A stretch of DNA of 64,000 bases from Rhodococcus wratislaviensis (GTDB lineage Bacteria; Actinomycetota; Actinomycetes; Mycobacteriales; Mycobacteriaceae): the NCBI RefSeq assembly GCF_900455735.1, contig NZ_UAUI01000011.1, forward strand, positions 310,001 to 374,000, given 5' to 3'. The notes under the pieces were generated by a model. That model worked only from the letters and a program-made list of their open reading frames with translations, did not search any database and was not told the origin of the DNA. Below, one piece after another: positions 37,586-47,267 of this stretch. How positions within the stretch are numbered: the first letter of the stretch is position 1; every line of letters starts with the position of its first letter. A program made the position numbers and the translations under genes.

Positions 37586-39142
37586 TCAGGGCGCCTCCTG
37601 GATCGTGCCGAGCAATTCCCGTGCCTTGACCGCGATCCACAGCTCGGCGCGGACATGGGCGGAGTTGATGTCTCGGCCCGTCAGCTCCACCACTTTGTTC
37701 AGACGGTTACGCATGGTGTGGCGATGAATGCCGAGCGTCGCTGCTGCAACTTCCGTCTGCCCGTTGTGTTCGAGAAATGCGGTCAGTGTGGCAACCAAAC
37801 TGCTTGATGCAGGATGGGTCGCGTCGTATACATCCAACGCGCCGAGCATCGATTGCTCCAACGTGTGTAGTTCCTCAGCGCTTTGGCTGCCGAGCAGGAG
37901 GGAGAAGGTTCCGAGGTCCGCGAAGTTGACGAGCTGCCCCGTCCGTGACCGGCCGGCTCGCATCGCTGCGGTCGCCTGCCTGACACTGAGCGCGGCAGCA
38001 ACGATCGGAGCGGGCAAACCGAGGCCGCCTCCGAGCGTCCGCTGTAGTTGAGCGCTAACCTGTTGTTGTAGTTGCGATCCGAGCTCCAAGGAGCGTTCGG
38101 CTGGGACGATGATCGTGAGCTCGTTCGCTGTTGGGGTCATGAGGTACGGAGTTGCATGCCCGGCGAGTGCCGCCGCGGTCTGCCGCTCGGCGGCCAGGAG
38201 GGGCCCGACATTCGTGAGCACGATTGCGGCGATGCGAGAGTCGGCGTCGAAACCGAAGTACCTGAGCAAGCTCACATCGAGATCGTCGCCGAGGCTGAGT
38301 AGTGCCTGGGTCACGGCTGCACGCAGGCGTTGCTCCGTATCAACCACTTTGGCAGGTTTGCCCAATTCGATCGAGACCAGCGACACCGCGTGAGCGACCA
38401 ACAGGCGATCCGAGGACGGGAGGGGCTCAGTCGAGCTGACTGCGAGGTAACCGTGTTGTTCCTGGGCCGCCGAGACGCTCTGAATCGTGCAGTACCCTTC
38501 GTCGTCGGCGACGACCTTGCTGGTCTGGCGCCGACCTGACCGCGAGCGAGCCGACTCCGCCATCCGACGGGCAAGGCGAATGACGCGCGCCGAGTCCGGT
38601 CCGTGGACGGCGAGGACGCGGTCGTCGGTGTCGATCACGGCAACGGTCGACGAGAGGGCCCGGCCGAGCGCCGAGATCACTGCGGGAATTCCGCCACGCA
38701 GTGTTGCTCGGGCGAAGTTCTCCTGTTGGTCGACGACGCGCTGAACGCCGCGGACCTGGTCGGCTGTCAGTTCGTCGATGACCGCGCGGGTGATGGCAAT
38801 GAACGGCGTCGACGCGGGTACTGCAAGAATCGGTAGACCCAATTCGTCGCCCGCGCTTCGGATGCCGTCGGGGACTCGATCGAAGGTGGTGCCGGTGTCG
38901 AACGCGAGCGCGACGGTACCCGCTTGCACGAGCCCGGCGACGTACTCGAACTGTTCGTCTGCTTCGGTTCCGATTTGGAGTCCGGTCGTCATGACCAGTT
39001 CGCCGCCGGCGAGCCACGGCGTCGGGTCGGCGAGTTCGATGGCGTGGGCCCAGTCGATCACACGATCGGCGCCCTCGAGGCCCGCGACGATCGAAAGGCC
39101 GAGGTCACGGCGCTGAGTCAGTCTGCGAACGGTGATCGCCAC
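37586..39142 (-). CDS. PucR family transcriptional regulator
   Basis: A 518-residue regulator with an N-terminal PucR-type ligand domain (TVRRLTQRRDLGLSIVAGLEGADR onward), a central region, and the C-terminal helix-turn-helix TEVAAATLGIHRHTMRNRLNKV. The start is a GTG at 39142 with GGGAG nine bases upstream. It is convergent with the amine operon and follows a second PucR gene on the same strand with a 173 bp gap. It may act on either the amine operon or the hydantoinase genes. Confidence 0.88.
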   Translation of the reverse strand: MAITVRRLTQRRDLGLSIVAGLEGADRVIDWAHAIELADPTPWLAGGELVMTTGLQIGTEADEQFEYVAGLVQAGTVALAFDTGTTFDRVPDGIRSAGDELGLPILAVPASTPFIAITRAVIDELTADQVRGVQRVVDQQENFARATLRGGIPAVISALGRALSSTVAVIDTDDRVLAVHGPDSARVIRLARRMAESARSRSGRRQTSKVVADDEGYCTIQSVSAAQEQHGYLAVSSTEPLPSSDRLLVAHAVSLVSIELGKPAKVVDTEQRLRAAVTQALLSLGDDLDVSLLRYFGFDADSRIAAIVLTNVGPLLAAERQTAAALAGHATPYLMTPTANELTIIVPAERSLELGSQLQQQVSAQLQRTLGGGLGLPAPIVAAALSVRQATAAMRAGRSRTGQLVNFADLGTFSLLLGSQSAEELHTLEQSMLGALDVYDATHPASSSLVATLTAFLEHNGQTEVAAATLGIHRHTMRNRLNKVVELTGRDINSAHVRAELWIAVKARELLGTIQEAP

Positions 39143-39315
39143 GGTGACACTCTCCCGCCTACCAGGAAACGAGCAATACCCGGCCCCCTGCTCGCCGTCA
39201 TTCTATGCGCTGGGAATGTGGCGGACTCAGGCGGATTCACGGGCGAGCGGTGAACTCGCCCAGGCGGCTCGGGCGATCACAGCCGGTGTTGGGTGTCGGT
39301 GTTCCCACGCTGCCG

Positions 39316-40857
39316 CTAGTCCGGTGTCAGACATTCGAGGCTGAGGTGGATCTCTGTGATCACCGCCGGCGAGCGAAGCGATGTCCGCAGGATGTCCTCG
39401 ATTTTCTTGATCCGGTAGCGCACGGTGTTCGGGTGGAGGGCGCACTGCGTGGCCGTCGCGGAGACGTCGAGGTCGTTCGCGAAGTACTGGCGTAGGAAGT
39501 CCAGAAGGTCTGGATGTTCGTCGATGAGGGGTGCCAACTGGTGGGCCGCTTTACGTGAGGTGGGTGCGGTGGCGCGGCCCGCTAACAGCCAGTCGCTGAT
39601 TCCGACATCCTCGAATCGCGTGGCGGTGGAGCCGCTGCGGGTCGCTGCCCGCCGTGCGCACTGTGCATCACGGACCCGTTCTCGACCGGTGCGAAGGTCG
39701 GTGAAGGGTCCGCTGAACCCGCAGGCCACTCCGTCTTGGAGGTTTTGGATCCACGTGTCGACTGAGCTGCTGGTGGCCGGCACGATCCCGAGCAGTTCGC
39801 GGTCGACCTGCGCCAGGAGCAGCGGCAGGCGCGAGTCGTGGGCAAGGTCCACTACATCCTGTTCGAGAGCGTCGAGCAGGGTATCCGAGCGGAGTGTCCA
39901 TCGGCCGTCGTCGTAGGTATTCGCTGCGGTCAATGACACCATGCGCAGGTCTGCTTGCCTGCCGAACCGCAGCATTTCCAGTCGGTCGATGACGGAGTCG
40001 AGATCGGGTATCTCGCCGGAAGCGAGGGTCCGAACGAGAGCGGCTCGTATGGCCCGGTTCTCGGTGGTGGCGCGGTATCGCGAGCGTTCGATCGTATTGA
40101 GCAATCGCAGCGCCACCTCGACTGCGGGAGCGGCCAATGGGTCGGGTACTTCGTGGCGTTTGGAGGCAACTGCGAACCAGTAGTTCTGGCCGCCGGGGGC
40201 GATCGAGTAGGCACTGACGGCCCATCGACCTACCCGGAATCGTAATCGGCCGGTACGTCCTCTCAACTGAGCGCGGATCAGATGCAGAGGTGCCTCGCCT
40301 GCAGATGCGACAACGTCTCCTACCTCGCTGTAGAGCACGACGCTGCTGCGCAGTAGTGCAGCCAGGCGCGCGACGAGGTCTGCTTCGGGGGCGGGAGATG
40401 CCATCGCTTCGAGCAGATGATTCTGCATTTGCAGGGTCCGTCGGAGCAGCATCGAGTCCGTTGTCTTCGCCGCTGCCGCCACTCGGGACACGACGTCCAT
40501 GAACCGCACCTGGGCGGGTACGGAGATCACCGCGAAGTGGTGTCGATTCGCTTCGTCGATGAGGGCGCGCGGCACGGTGTCGGTGACTACTCCCACGCCG
40601 TAGCCGAGAGCAGAGACGCCGGCATCGACCAGTTCGCGGACAAGTTGACGCTGGGCGAGGGACGCCTTCTCCTGCCCAGCGAAGCGAGTCCCGGTCGTGA
40701 GCATCAGGGTGCGGGGTTCCAACCACCGGGCCGGCGCCTCGATCTCGATGGGGTGCGCGCTGACGAGCTGCACGTTCGGGTCGCCGTCGCTCTCGAGAGT
40801 CAAGCCGAGGTCCTGTTCGAGCAGCAGGTCGACCAGGCGGAAATACTCAGTTTCCAC
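39316..40857 (-). CDS. PucR family transcriptional regulator, divergent from hyuA
   Basis: A 513-residue PucR-type protein. The N-terminal domain starts with LVDLLLEQDLGLTLESDGD, and the C-terminal helix-turn-helix reads LDVSATATQCALHPNTVRYRIKKI. The start is a GTG at 40857. The 127 bp intergenic region shared with hyuA makes it the best candidate regulator of the hydantoinase operon. The ligand is unknown. Confidence 0.9.
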   Translation of the reverse strand: METEYFRLVDLLLEQDLGLTLESDGDPNVQLVSAHPIEIEAPARWLEPRTLMLTTGTRFAGQEKASLAQRQLVRELVDAGVSALGYGVGVVTDTVPRALIDEANRHHFAVISVPAQVRFMDVVSRVAAAAKTTDSMLLRRTLQMQNHLLEAMASPAPEADLVARLAALLRSSVVLYSEVGDVVASAGEAPLHLIRAQLRGRTGRLRFRVGRWAVSAYSIAPGGQNYWFAVASKRHEVPDPLAAPAVEVALRLLNTIERSRYRATTENRAIRAALVRTLASGEIPDLDSVIDRLEMLRFGRQADLRMVSLTAANTYDDGRWTLRSDTLLDALEQDVVDLAHDSRLPLLLAQVDRELLGIVPATSSSVDTWIQNLQDGVACGFSGPFTDLRTGRERVRDAQCARRAATRSGSTATRFEDVGISDWLLAGRATAPTSRKAAHQLAPLIDEHPDLLDFLRQYFANDLDVSATATQCALHPNTVRYRIKKIEDILRTSLRSPAVITEIHLSLECLTPD

Positions 40858-40984
40858 GTTCGAAACACCTCACCCGGAGATGTTAACAAGTCCAAAGAAC
40901 GGGGAGCAAGATTTCGTTTTCTCCAATTGTTCGCGCTGTTTGCCTGGGCAGATACTGGGCGAACCCGAACGCAGGAGTATGACC

Positions 40985-43045
40985 GTGATCACACCCCCCG
41001 AACGCAATCTTCGAGTCGCCGTCGACGTCGGCGGTACCTTCACCGACGTCTGCATCTTCGACTCACGAGCGTCGACCACCCGCGTGGCCAAGGTCCCGTC
41101 GACACCGCACGACCCCATGGAGGCCGTAGTCGAGGGTGTCCGCAGCGCCGGAATCGACCTGGCTGACGTCGCCCTGTTCTCCCACGGAACGACGGTCGCG
41201 ACCAATGCGCTCATCACCAGGAACTTCCCACAAGCAGCACTGGTCACGACCCGCGGGTTCCGAGACGTCCTCGAGATTCGAGACGGGACGAAGGACGAAC
41301 TGTGGGACGCCTACTCCGATGTGGGTACCCCTTACATCCGTCGTCGCGACCGGTACGAGGTCACCGAACGGATCGACTATGCGGGCGAGATCATCACCCC
41401 GCTCGACGAAGCCGGCGCGCGCGAAGTTGCGCGACTGCTGCGCCGCAAGCAGATCCAGACCGTTGCGATCTGCTTTCTGAACTCATACGTCAACTCCGCC
41501 CATGAGCTGCGCATGCGGGAAATCCTCGAAGAGGAACTTCCCGGCGTCAGTGTCTCCACCTCCAGCGAAATCCTCCCAGAGATCTTCGAGTACGACCGTG
41601 CCTCGACGACTGTCGCCAACGCCGTGCTCGCCCCCTTGGTCAGCGGCTATGTCAACCGGCTCGAGGAACAACTCCGGGCCGACGGATACGACGGCGACCT
41701 GCTGCTCCTACACTCCGGCGGGGGCTCGATGACGCCGGCGATGGTTGAGCGTTATCCCGTCCGACTGGCTGCGTCGGGCATCGCGGCCGGGGCCATCGCT
41801 GTCGCGGACATCGCCAACCGATGTGGATACCCCAATGCCATCGGCCTCGACATGGGCGGAACCAGCACCGATATCTCTCTCGTCTACGACGGTGAGATCC
41901 GGACGACGAAGCAGTGGCAGGTCGAGTACGGCTTCCCGATCTCGTTCCCGAGCATCGAAGTGCTGACCATCGGTGCAGGCGGCGGGTCACTCGCCTGGAT
42001 CGACGAAGCCGGCTCGCTGCGCAACGGTCCGACCTCCGCCGGTGCGGACCCCGGACCTGCCTGCTACGGGTGGGGCGGTGTCGAACCGACCAACACCGAC
42101 GCCAATCTCGCGCTCGGCCGCCTCGGCTCGTCGTTGATCGGCGGCGGGCTGAACCTCGATGTCGATGCCGCCGAGAAGGCAATTCGCCGCGTCATCGCCG
42201 ACCGGCTCGAACTCGACACCGACACTGCCGCCAGCAACATCATCCAAGTTGCCAACGCCAACATGGCCGACGCGGTGCGACTGTTGTCGATCCGCCGCGG
42301 CTACGACCCCCGCGACTTCGTCCTCGTCGTCTGCGGCGGTGCCGGTGCCCTGCACGGAGCGGCCCTGGCCAAGGAACTGAACATCCCCACCGTCGTCGTG
42401 CCCCCACACCCGGGAATCACCTCAGCGCAGGGTTGTCTGCTCGTCGACATCCGCCACGACCTGTCCGCGATGTTCCAGGGACTCGTCGCCGACATCGACA
42501 CGGCGGCGCTCGAGCGCGAGTTCGTCCGACTCGAACGTGAAGGACTCGAGCGGCTCGAGCACGAAGGTGTACCCGCCGACAGGATGGTGCTCGACCGGAG
42601 CATCAGCATGCGCTACTCCGGGCAGTGGCGATCGTTGACCGTCTCGGCAGGTACCGGCGCAGGATTCCTGACCGAGGCTGTCGAACGGTTCCACGAGGAG
42701 CATGAGCGGGACTACTCGTTCCGGCGGGACGACACGCCCGTCGAGATCTACCAGATCGGACTCCGCGCGATCGGCACCACACCGAAGCCGCAGTTCCCCC
42801 AGGCGAGCGTGCCGTCCACTGAAATGCCTGCCGCCACCGGCCACCGGTCTGTCTACTTCGACGAACTCGGCCGGCGAGTCGCGGCTCCGGTGTACAACCG
42901 CGACGATCTGCGTTTCGGCACCGAGATCGAGGGGCCCGCGATCATCTCACAGCTGGATTCCACCACCGTAGTGCCGCCGGGAACGACCGCCGTGATCGAC
43001 GAGTGGGCCAACATTCGCATCAACATCCTGCAGGAGACCAAGTGA
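40985..43045 (+). CDS. hyuA: Hydantoinase/oxoprolinase family protein, subunit A
   Basis: A 686-residue ATP-dependent hydantoinase/5-oxoprolinase A subunit. The N-terminal phosphate-binding motif VAVDVGGTFTDVCIFD and a second one, AIGLDMGGTSTDISLVYDG, mark the acetate-kinase-like fold. AGGAG at 40973-40977 fits the GTG at 40985 (spacing 7) better than the in-frame ATG at 40979 (spacing 1). With subunit B it hydrolyses cyclic amides such as N-methylhydantoin or 5-oxoproline at the cost of ATP; acetone carboxylases are also relatives, but their third subunit is absent. Confidence 0.9.
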   Translation: MITPPERNLRVAVDVGGTFTDVCIFDSRASTTRVAKVPSTPHDPMEAVVEGVRSAGIDLADVALFSHGTTVATNALITRNFPQAALVTTRGFRDVLEIRDGTKDELWDAYSDVGTPYIRRRDRYEVTERIDYAGEIITPLDEAGAREVARLLRRKQIQTVAICFLNSYVNSAHELRMREILEEELPGVSVSTSSEILPEIFEYDRASTTVANAVLAPLVSGYVNRLEEQLRADGYDGDLLLLHSGGGSMTPAMVERYPVRLAASGIAAGAIAVADIANRCGYPNAIGLDMGGTSTDISLVYDGEIRTTKQWQVEYGFPISFPSIEVLTIGAGGGSLAWIDEAGSLRNGPTSAGADPGPACYGWGGVEPTNTDANLALGRLGSSLIGGGLNLDVDAAEKAIRRVIADRLELDTDTAASNIIQVANANMADAVRLLSIRRGYDPRDFVLVVCGGAGALHGAALAKELNIPTVVVPPHPGITSAQGCLLVDIRHDLSAMFQGLVADIDTAALEREFVRLEREGLERLEHEGVPADRMVLDRSISMRYSGQWRSLTVSAGTGAGFLTEAVERFHEEHERDYSFRRDDTPVEIYQIGLRAIGTTPKPQFPQASVPSTEMPAATGHRSVYFDELGRRVAAPVYNRDDLRFGTEIEGPAIISQLDSTTVVPPGTTAVIDEWANIRINILQETK

Positions 43046-45012
43046 CCACCTCATCGACGCTCGACCGCACGCTCGACCCCGTGACATTCGAGGTACTCAA
43101 GAACGCCTTCGTCACGTCCGTCGACTTGATGTCCGAGCAGATCCTCCGCACGTGCTACTCGTTCGTCATCTACTCCCGCGACTTCTCCTCCGCGCTGTGC
43201 GACGCCGACGGCAACACCGTGATGCAGGGCAGCCAGGACATCGCCGTCCACGTGGGCACGCTGCACTTCCAATGCAAGGCAGTCATCGAGGAGTTCGGCG
43301 AAGACATCAACCCGGGCGATGTCTTCGCGATCAACGACCCGTACCGCGGCGGAACCCACCTCAACGACGTCAGCTTCATCAGGCCCATCTTCGCCGACGG
43401 CACGCTGATCGCCTTCGCACAGAACAAGGGTCACTGGGCCGACATCGGCGGGAGCGTACCCGGATCATTCGACGTGACAGCCACCGAACACTTCGCCGAG
43501 GGGCTGCGCATTACGCCGGTACGGCTGTGGCACGAAGGCCGGTTCCTCGCCGACGTCGCGAAACTGCTCGTCGCGAACACCAGGTCGCCGGAGATCAGCA
43601 TGGGCGACCTGCACGCCCAGGCAGAAGCCACGGGAGTCTGCGAACGCGAGCTCCACCGACTGGTCGACAAGTACGGTCGCGAAACCGTCACCGCCGCCAT
43701 GCAAGAGGTTCAGGACTACGTCGAACGCATTGTGCGTCAACGCGTCGCGGCCCTACCCGACGGCACCTGGACCACCGAGGACTACCTCGACTCCGATCCC
43801 GCCAAACCGGAAGGCCTGGTGCCGATCCGGGTATCGTTGACCATCAAGGGTGATCAACTCAGCTACGACCTGAGCGGCAGCGCCCCCGCGGTCGCCAGCT
43901 TCCTCAACTGCGGATACGGCACGGCCTTCTCCGGGATCGTCGCAGGAACCAAGACATTCTTCCCCGATGTCCCACTCAACTCGGGTCTCTACAATGCCGT
44001 CACCACAGAGCTGGGCCCGGAAGGCACCGTGGTCAACGCAGGGTGGCCGCATGCGGTGACCGGATTCTGTTCCGGGCCTTACGAGAAGATCATGAACGCC
44101 ATCTTCGAGCTGTGGTCGAAAATCGTTCCCGAGCGGGCCATCGCCTGCTCGTTCAACCTCGAATACCTGCTTATCGGCGGACGGGATGCCCGGGACGCTC
44201 AACATCCGTTCTTCATGTGGTACGACTGGATGGCCGGTGGGTGGGGAGGACGGAGCACCAAAGATGGTGCGACCGCGACGGCCCCGGTCTTCGGCGTCGG
44301 GTTGGCTGTGCAGCCCTGCGAAGGTCAGGAACGGCTCACGCCGGTCCTGACCAGCGAACACGCCATTATCACCGATTCCGGCGGTCCGGGCACCCACCGC
44401 GGAGGGTGCGGGCTCACCAAGGGCGGCGTCCTGACGGACTGTGACAACACGGTGATGTCGTACTGCTGCGACCGCGCCCGATCGCTGACATGGGGAATCG
44501 AGGGCGGACTCCCCTCCATTCCACACGGCGTCTGGCTCAACCGGGGCACACCGGACGAACAGTTCCTCGGCTCCGTCTTCTCCAATGTCACAATCCAGTC
44601 CGGTGACTCGTTCGAACGTCCCTCCGCGGGCGGCGGCGGATACGGCGACCCACTCGACAGAGATCCCGCCGAAGTTGTCGAGGACGTCATCGACGGCTAT
44701 GTCTCCCTCGAGCGTGCCGCACTCGACTACGGAGTCGTCATCGATGCGATCGACCCGGAGATCGACCACTTCGTCGTGAACGACGGAAAGACGAGACAGC
44801 TTCGTCAGAGCATTCGCGAATCGCGCCGCGGGTGGCTCACCACCGACCCCGAAGAAGTTGCCGAGCGCTACCGTAACGGCGAACTCGACATGCTCGATCT
44901 CGTCCGCAGATACGGCGTCATCGTCGACTGGGGAACGGGTGAACTCCTCCCCACCACCACAACCCAGTTCCGTTCCCTCCTCCAGACTCGCGCAGCGCAG
45001 CACTGGACCTGA
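43042..45012 (+). CDS. hyuB: Hydantoinase B/oxoprolinase family protein, subunit B
   Basis: A 656-residue B subunit, longer than the usual 520-590 residues because of a C-terminal extension. The family block INDPYRGGTHLNDVSFIRPIF and GGPGTHRGGCGLTKGG are present. The GTG at 43042 overlaps the hyuA stop and has AGGAG upstream, so A and B are co-translated. It is followed by a strong terminator, which separates it from the NCS1 permease that probably imports the substrate. Confidence 0.9.
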   Translation: MTTSSTLDRTLDPVTFEVLKNAFVTSVDLMSEQILRTCYSFVIYSRDFSSALCDADGNTVMQGSQDIAVHVGTLHFQCKAVIEEFGEDINPGDVFAINDPYRGGTHLNDVSFIRPIFADGTLIAFAQNKGHWADIGGSVPGSFDVTATEHFAEGLRITPVRLWHEGRFLADVAKLLVANTRSPEISMGDLHAQAEATGVCERELHRLVDKYGRETVTAAMQEVQDYVERIVRQRVAALPDGTWTTEDYLDSDPAKPEGLVPIRVSLTIKGDQLSYDLSGSAPAVASFLNCGYGTAFSGIVAGTKTFFPDVPLNSGLYNAVTTELGPEGTVVNAGWPHAVTGFCSGPYEKIMNAIFELWSKIVPERAIACSFNLEYLLIGGRDARDAQHPFFMWYDWMAGGWGGRSTKDGATATAPVFGVGLAVQPCEGQERLTPVLTSEHAIITDSGGPGTHRGGCGLTKGGVLTDCDNTVMSYCCDRARSLTWGIEGGLPSIPHGVWLNRGTPDEQFLGSVFSNVTIQSGDSFERPSAGGGGYGDPLDRDPAEVVEDVIDGYVSLERAALDYGVVIDAIDPEIDHFVVNDGKTRQLRQSIRESRRGWLTTDPEEVAERYRNGELDMLDLVRRYGVIVDWGTGELLPTTTTQFRSLLQTRAAQHWT

Positions 45013-45014
45013 AC

Positions 45015-45055
45015 CGCAACCTTGGCGAGGTCTTCCGCACCTCGCCAAGGTTGCG
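45015..45055 (+). terminator. Perfect 17-bp terminator hairpin after hyuB
   Basis: Arms 45015-45031 and 45039-45055 pair without mismatch around a 7-base loop (CTTCCGC). It starts two bases after the hyuB stop. The next gene is on the same strand, so this ends the hyuAB transcript or attenuates read-through into the permease gene. The rest of the gap to 45312 shows nothing else I can support. Confidence 0.85.
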
Positions 45056-45312
45056 ATCCCACCGGGCAGCCCCCGCTTACCACTGCATCAGCCGACCCAG
45101 ACCACTATGTTTTCGGGCCCATCGTCGACAGATAGCGTTTCTATCCAACGGAATCGGACCCGTACGGGGAGGCAAGAACAAGCGCTCTCAACTACGTGTC
45201 CGGCCGGTGCGCGATCAGAAGGCCATCGCGTCGGTCCCACGTGCCTCCCCTCAACCTCGAGTCGCACCGCCCCTGCATCGCCTGACCACTCGCTCTCACA
45301 GAGAGAATCACC

Positions 45313-46695
45313 ATGTCCGAACGCGACATCGCCACCCCGACCCCTGACTGCAGTCCCACCGCCGACGAATCCGCAATCCCCGAATCCCAACGCGCGCCCC
45401 GATGGTCGCTGACCATGGCGTGGTGGGCGATGTTCAGCGCGATGTTCTGGCTCTACATCGCGTCCGCATCATCCGACGCCGTGGGAGTGCCGAACACCCT
45501 TGCCGGAATGGCCCTGACGATCGCCACCTACGGAATAGTCAACAGAATCCTGTCCCGGTACGCGGCTCGAACGGGGCTCTCGGTAGAGTCGCTCTCCCGC
45601 CGAATGTTTGGTTCCATCGGATCTATCCTCGCCCCCTTGGTGTTTGCGGCAACCGCTCTGTATTACGGCGTGTTCGAAGGATCGATCGTCGCCGTAGCAC
45701 TGCAGGACTATTTCGGCGGCGACCTACGCATCTGGTACCTCGTGTGCGTCATCTACATGATTCCACTCGTCCTCGGCGGAGTTGCGACCTGGCTGGACAA
45801 GATCAACGGTATCCTTCTGCCCTTCTACGTTATCGGGCTGATTGCGGTGATCGCCGCGGCGACCATCAAACAGGGCTACCCCCACGGATGGCTCGACTCC
45901 GCACCGACAACCGGGCCGCTGCCAGGGTGGCTGACCTCGTATCTGATCTACATGGGTGTCTGGGTCATGATGATGTACACCTTCGACTACGCGCGCCTCG
46001 CCAAACCTCGAGACGCGAAGTTTCATGGCACGGTCACCTTCGGCTGGGTCTTCTACCTCTTCACCTTCGGCGTGAACGGGCTGATCGGCATCTACATCCT
46101 CGATTGCTGGGGAATCGCAGGCAGTGAAAGCGGCGTTGTCCAGGCCGTCATCAACTCTCTCGGGTTCGCCGGCGTAGTTCTGATTCTCATCTCACAGACC
46201 CGCATCAATACCGCCAATTACTACCTCGCTTCGAGCAACCTCCAAGTCCTCGCCGACCGCGCTCTGGGAATAGCCTCGCCGAGGGCCGTATGGGTTATCG
46301 CAGCCGGGATACTCGCCTACCTGTTCATGCTCACCGATGTCCTCAGCTATCTGCTGAAAGCTCTTGCATGGCAGGGTGTATTGGTCACCGCCTGGGTGGC
46401 GATAGCCCTGGTGCACATCGCGCTTCACCGTCCTGGCGGTAAGGCGACAACTGGCAACGGGGTCGGGGCGGGAGCTCTGGCATGGCTAGTTGCCTCCGCG
46501 ATCGGCATCGCCGCGACGGTGCAAACCACGTACCCGGTACTTGCCCAGCTTGCACCGATAATCACGGTGGCATTCGCGGCGAGTTTGTATTGGTTGTCGT
46601 GTTCCCGGCTGGTCCGAACGCCGATTCGACGGGCGGAAGGAGTCACAACGAACGACCGCAACCACCCTACTCCTGAAGAAGCGCAGACCGTCTGA
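45313..46695 (+). CDS. NCS1 family cytosine/purine/hydantoin permease
   Basis: A 460-residue permease with about 12 membrane segments; the first helix region MAWWAMFSAMFWLYIASASS and the loop TRINTANYYLASSNLQ are typical of the CodB-like NCS1 branch. NCS1 members carry nucleobases, allantoin or hydantoins with a cation. The ATG at 45313 has GAGAGA upstream. It lies after the hyuAB terminator on the same strand, and a hydantoin-type substrate is the economical inference. Confidence 0.88.
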   Translation: MSERDIATPTPDCSPTADESAIPESQRAPRWSLTMAWWAMFSAMFWLYIASASSDAVGVPNTLAGMALTIATYGIVNRILSRYAARTGLSVESLSRRMFGSIGSILAPLVFAATALYYGVFEGSIVAVALQDYFGGDLRIWYLVCVIYMIPLVLGGVATWLDKINGILLPFYVIGLIAVIAAATIKQGYPHGWLDSAPTTGPLPGWLTSYLIYMGVWVMMMYTFDYARLAKPRDAKFHGTVTFGWVFYLFTFGVNGLIGIYILDCWGIAGSESGVVQAVINSLGFAGVVLILISQTRINTANYYLASSNLQVLADRALGIASPRAVWVIAAGILAYLFMLTDVLSYLLKALAWQGVLVTAWVAIALVHIALHRPGGKATTGNGVGAGALAWLVASAIGIAATVQTTYPVLAQLAPIITVAFAASLYWLSCSRLVRTPIRRAEGVTTNDRNHPTPEEAQTV

Positions 46696-46715
46696 TCCAC
46701 GATCCGCGGCGCGGT

Positions 46716-46748
46716 CCGTGTATCCCTACGTGGGGTAGGGATACACGG
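46716..46748. terminator. Bidirectional terminator hairpin
   Basis: A perfect 14-bp stem CCGTGTATCCCTAC/GTAGGGATACACGG with a 5-base loop lies between the convergent NCS1 permease gene and the DinB-like gene. Confidence 0.85.
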
Positions 46749-46764
46749 GTAGGCGTAATCCGAG

Positions 46765-47267
46765 TCATCCGACGACGAGCGGGAGTTTCGTCGCCAACTC
46801 GCCCAGTTCGGCCTTTTCCGCGTCGGTCGGGGACCGCCTCCCGGTGCCGACGAGCATTACGTCCTTGTCGGAGAACGAGGCGGGGAACGCGATCCCGGCG
46901 ATTTGCTCCAGCATGTCGCGGGAACGGGCGAGGCCCTCTGCGGGTGGTTCCGCGGCGCCTGGGAGGTGGGCGATCAGGTCGAGGTGGTGCAGCGTCGACT
47001 CCAAGACGTACGCGGAGAGGTAGTCGCCTGCGGTGAGGACCTCGTCGCGGGTCGGTTCCGTGTCGGCGGGGTCACGAGGGTGATCAGGACGTCCTGCGCG
47101 TCGATGATCAGGTGGCACACCAGATCCCGCACGAGCCACCCGGTGCAGCCGGACGGCTGTGCGAAGTCCTCGTCCCGGAGTTCGGCGACCGCCGTGCGCA
47201 ACGCCGACCACGAGCGTGAGAAAAGATCCACATCCGCACGGTAGTGCGGGCGTACCGTCGATGTCAT
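46765..47267 (-). pseudogene. Mycothiol-dependent maleylpyruvate isomerase/DinB-like protein, frameshifted
   Basis: The first part (MTSTVRPHYRADVDLFSRSW to DAQDVLITLVTP) is in one frame and the rest (DTEPTRDEVLTAGDYLSAYV to the stop) in another. Adding one base at the run of four G (47068-47071, plus strand) restores one 167-residue protein of the mycothiol-dependent enzyme/DinB four-helix family, with the GCTGWLVRDLVCHL motif. The total length of 503 nt is one short of a multiple of three. It is either a recent one-base deletion or a sequencing error in a homopolymer. Its start codon overlaps that of the divergent methyltransferase gene. Confidence 0.75.

Noticed and set aside
40979-40984. 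ATG at 40979 as the hyuA start
   Set aside because: The AGGAG ends one base before this ATG, too close for initiation; the in-frame GTG at 40985 has correct spacing. The difference is two residues.
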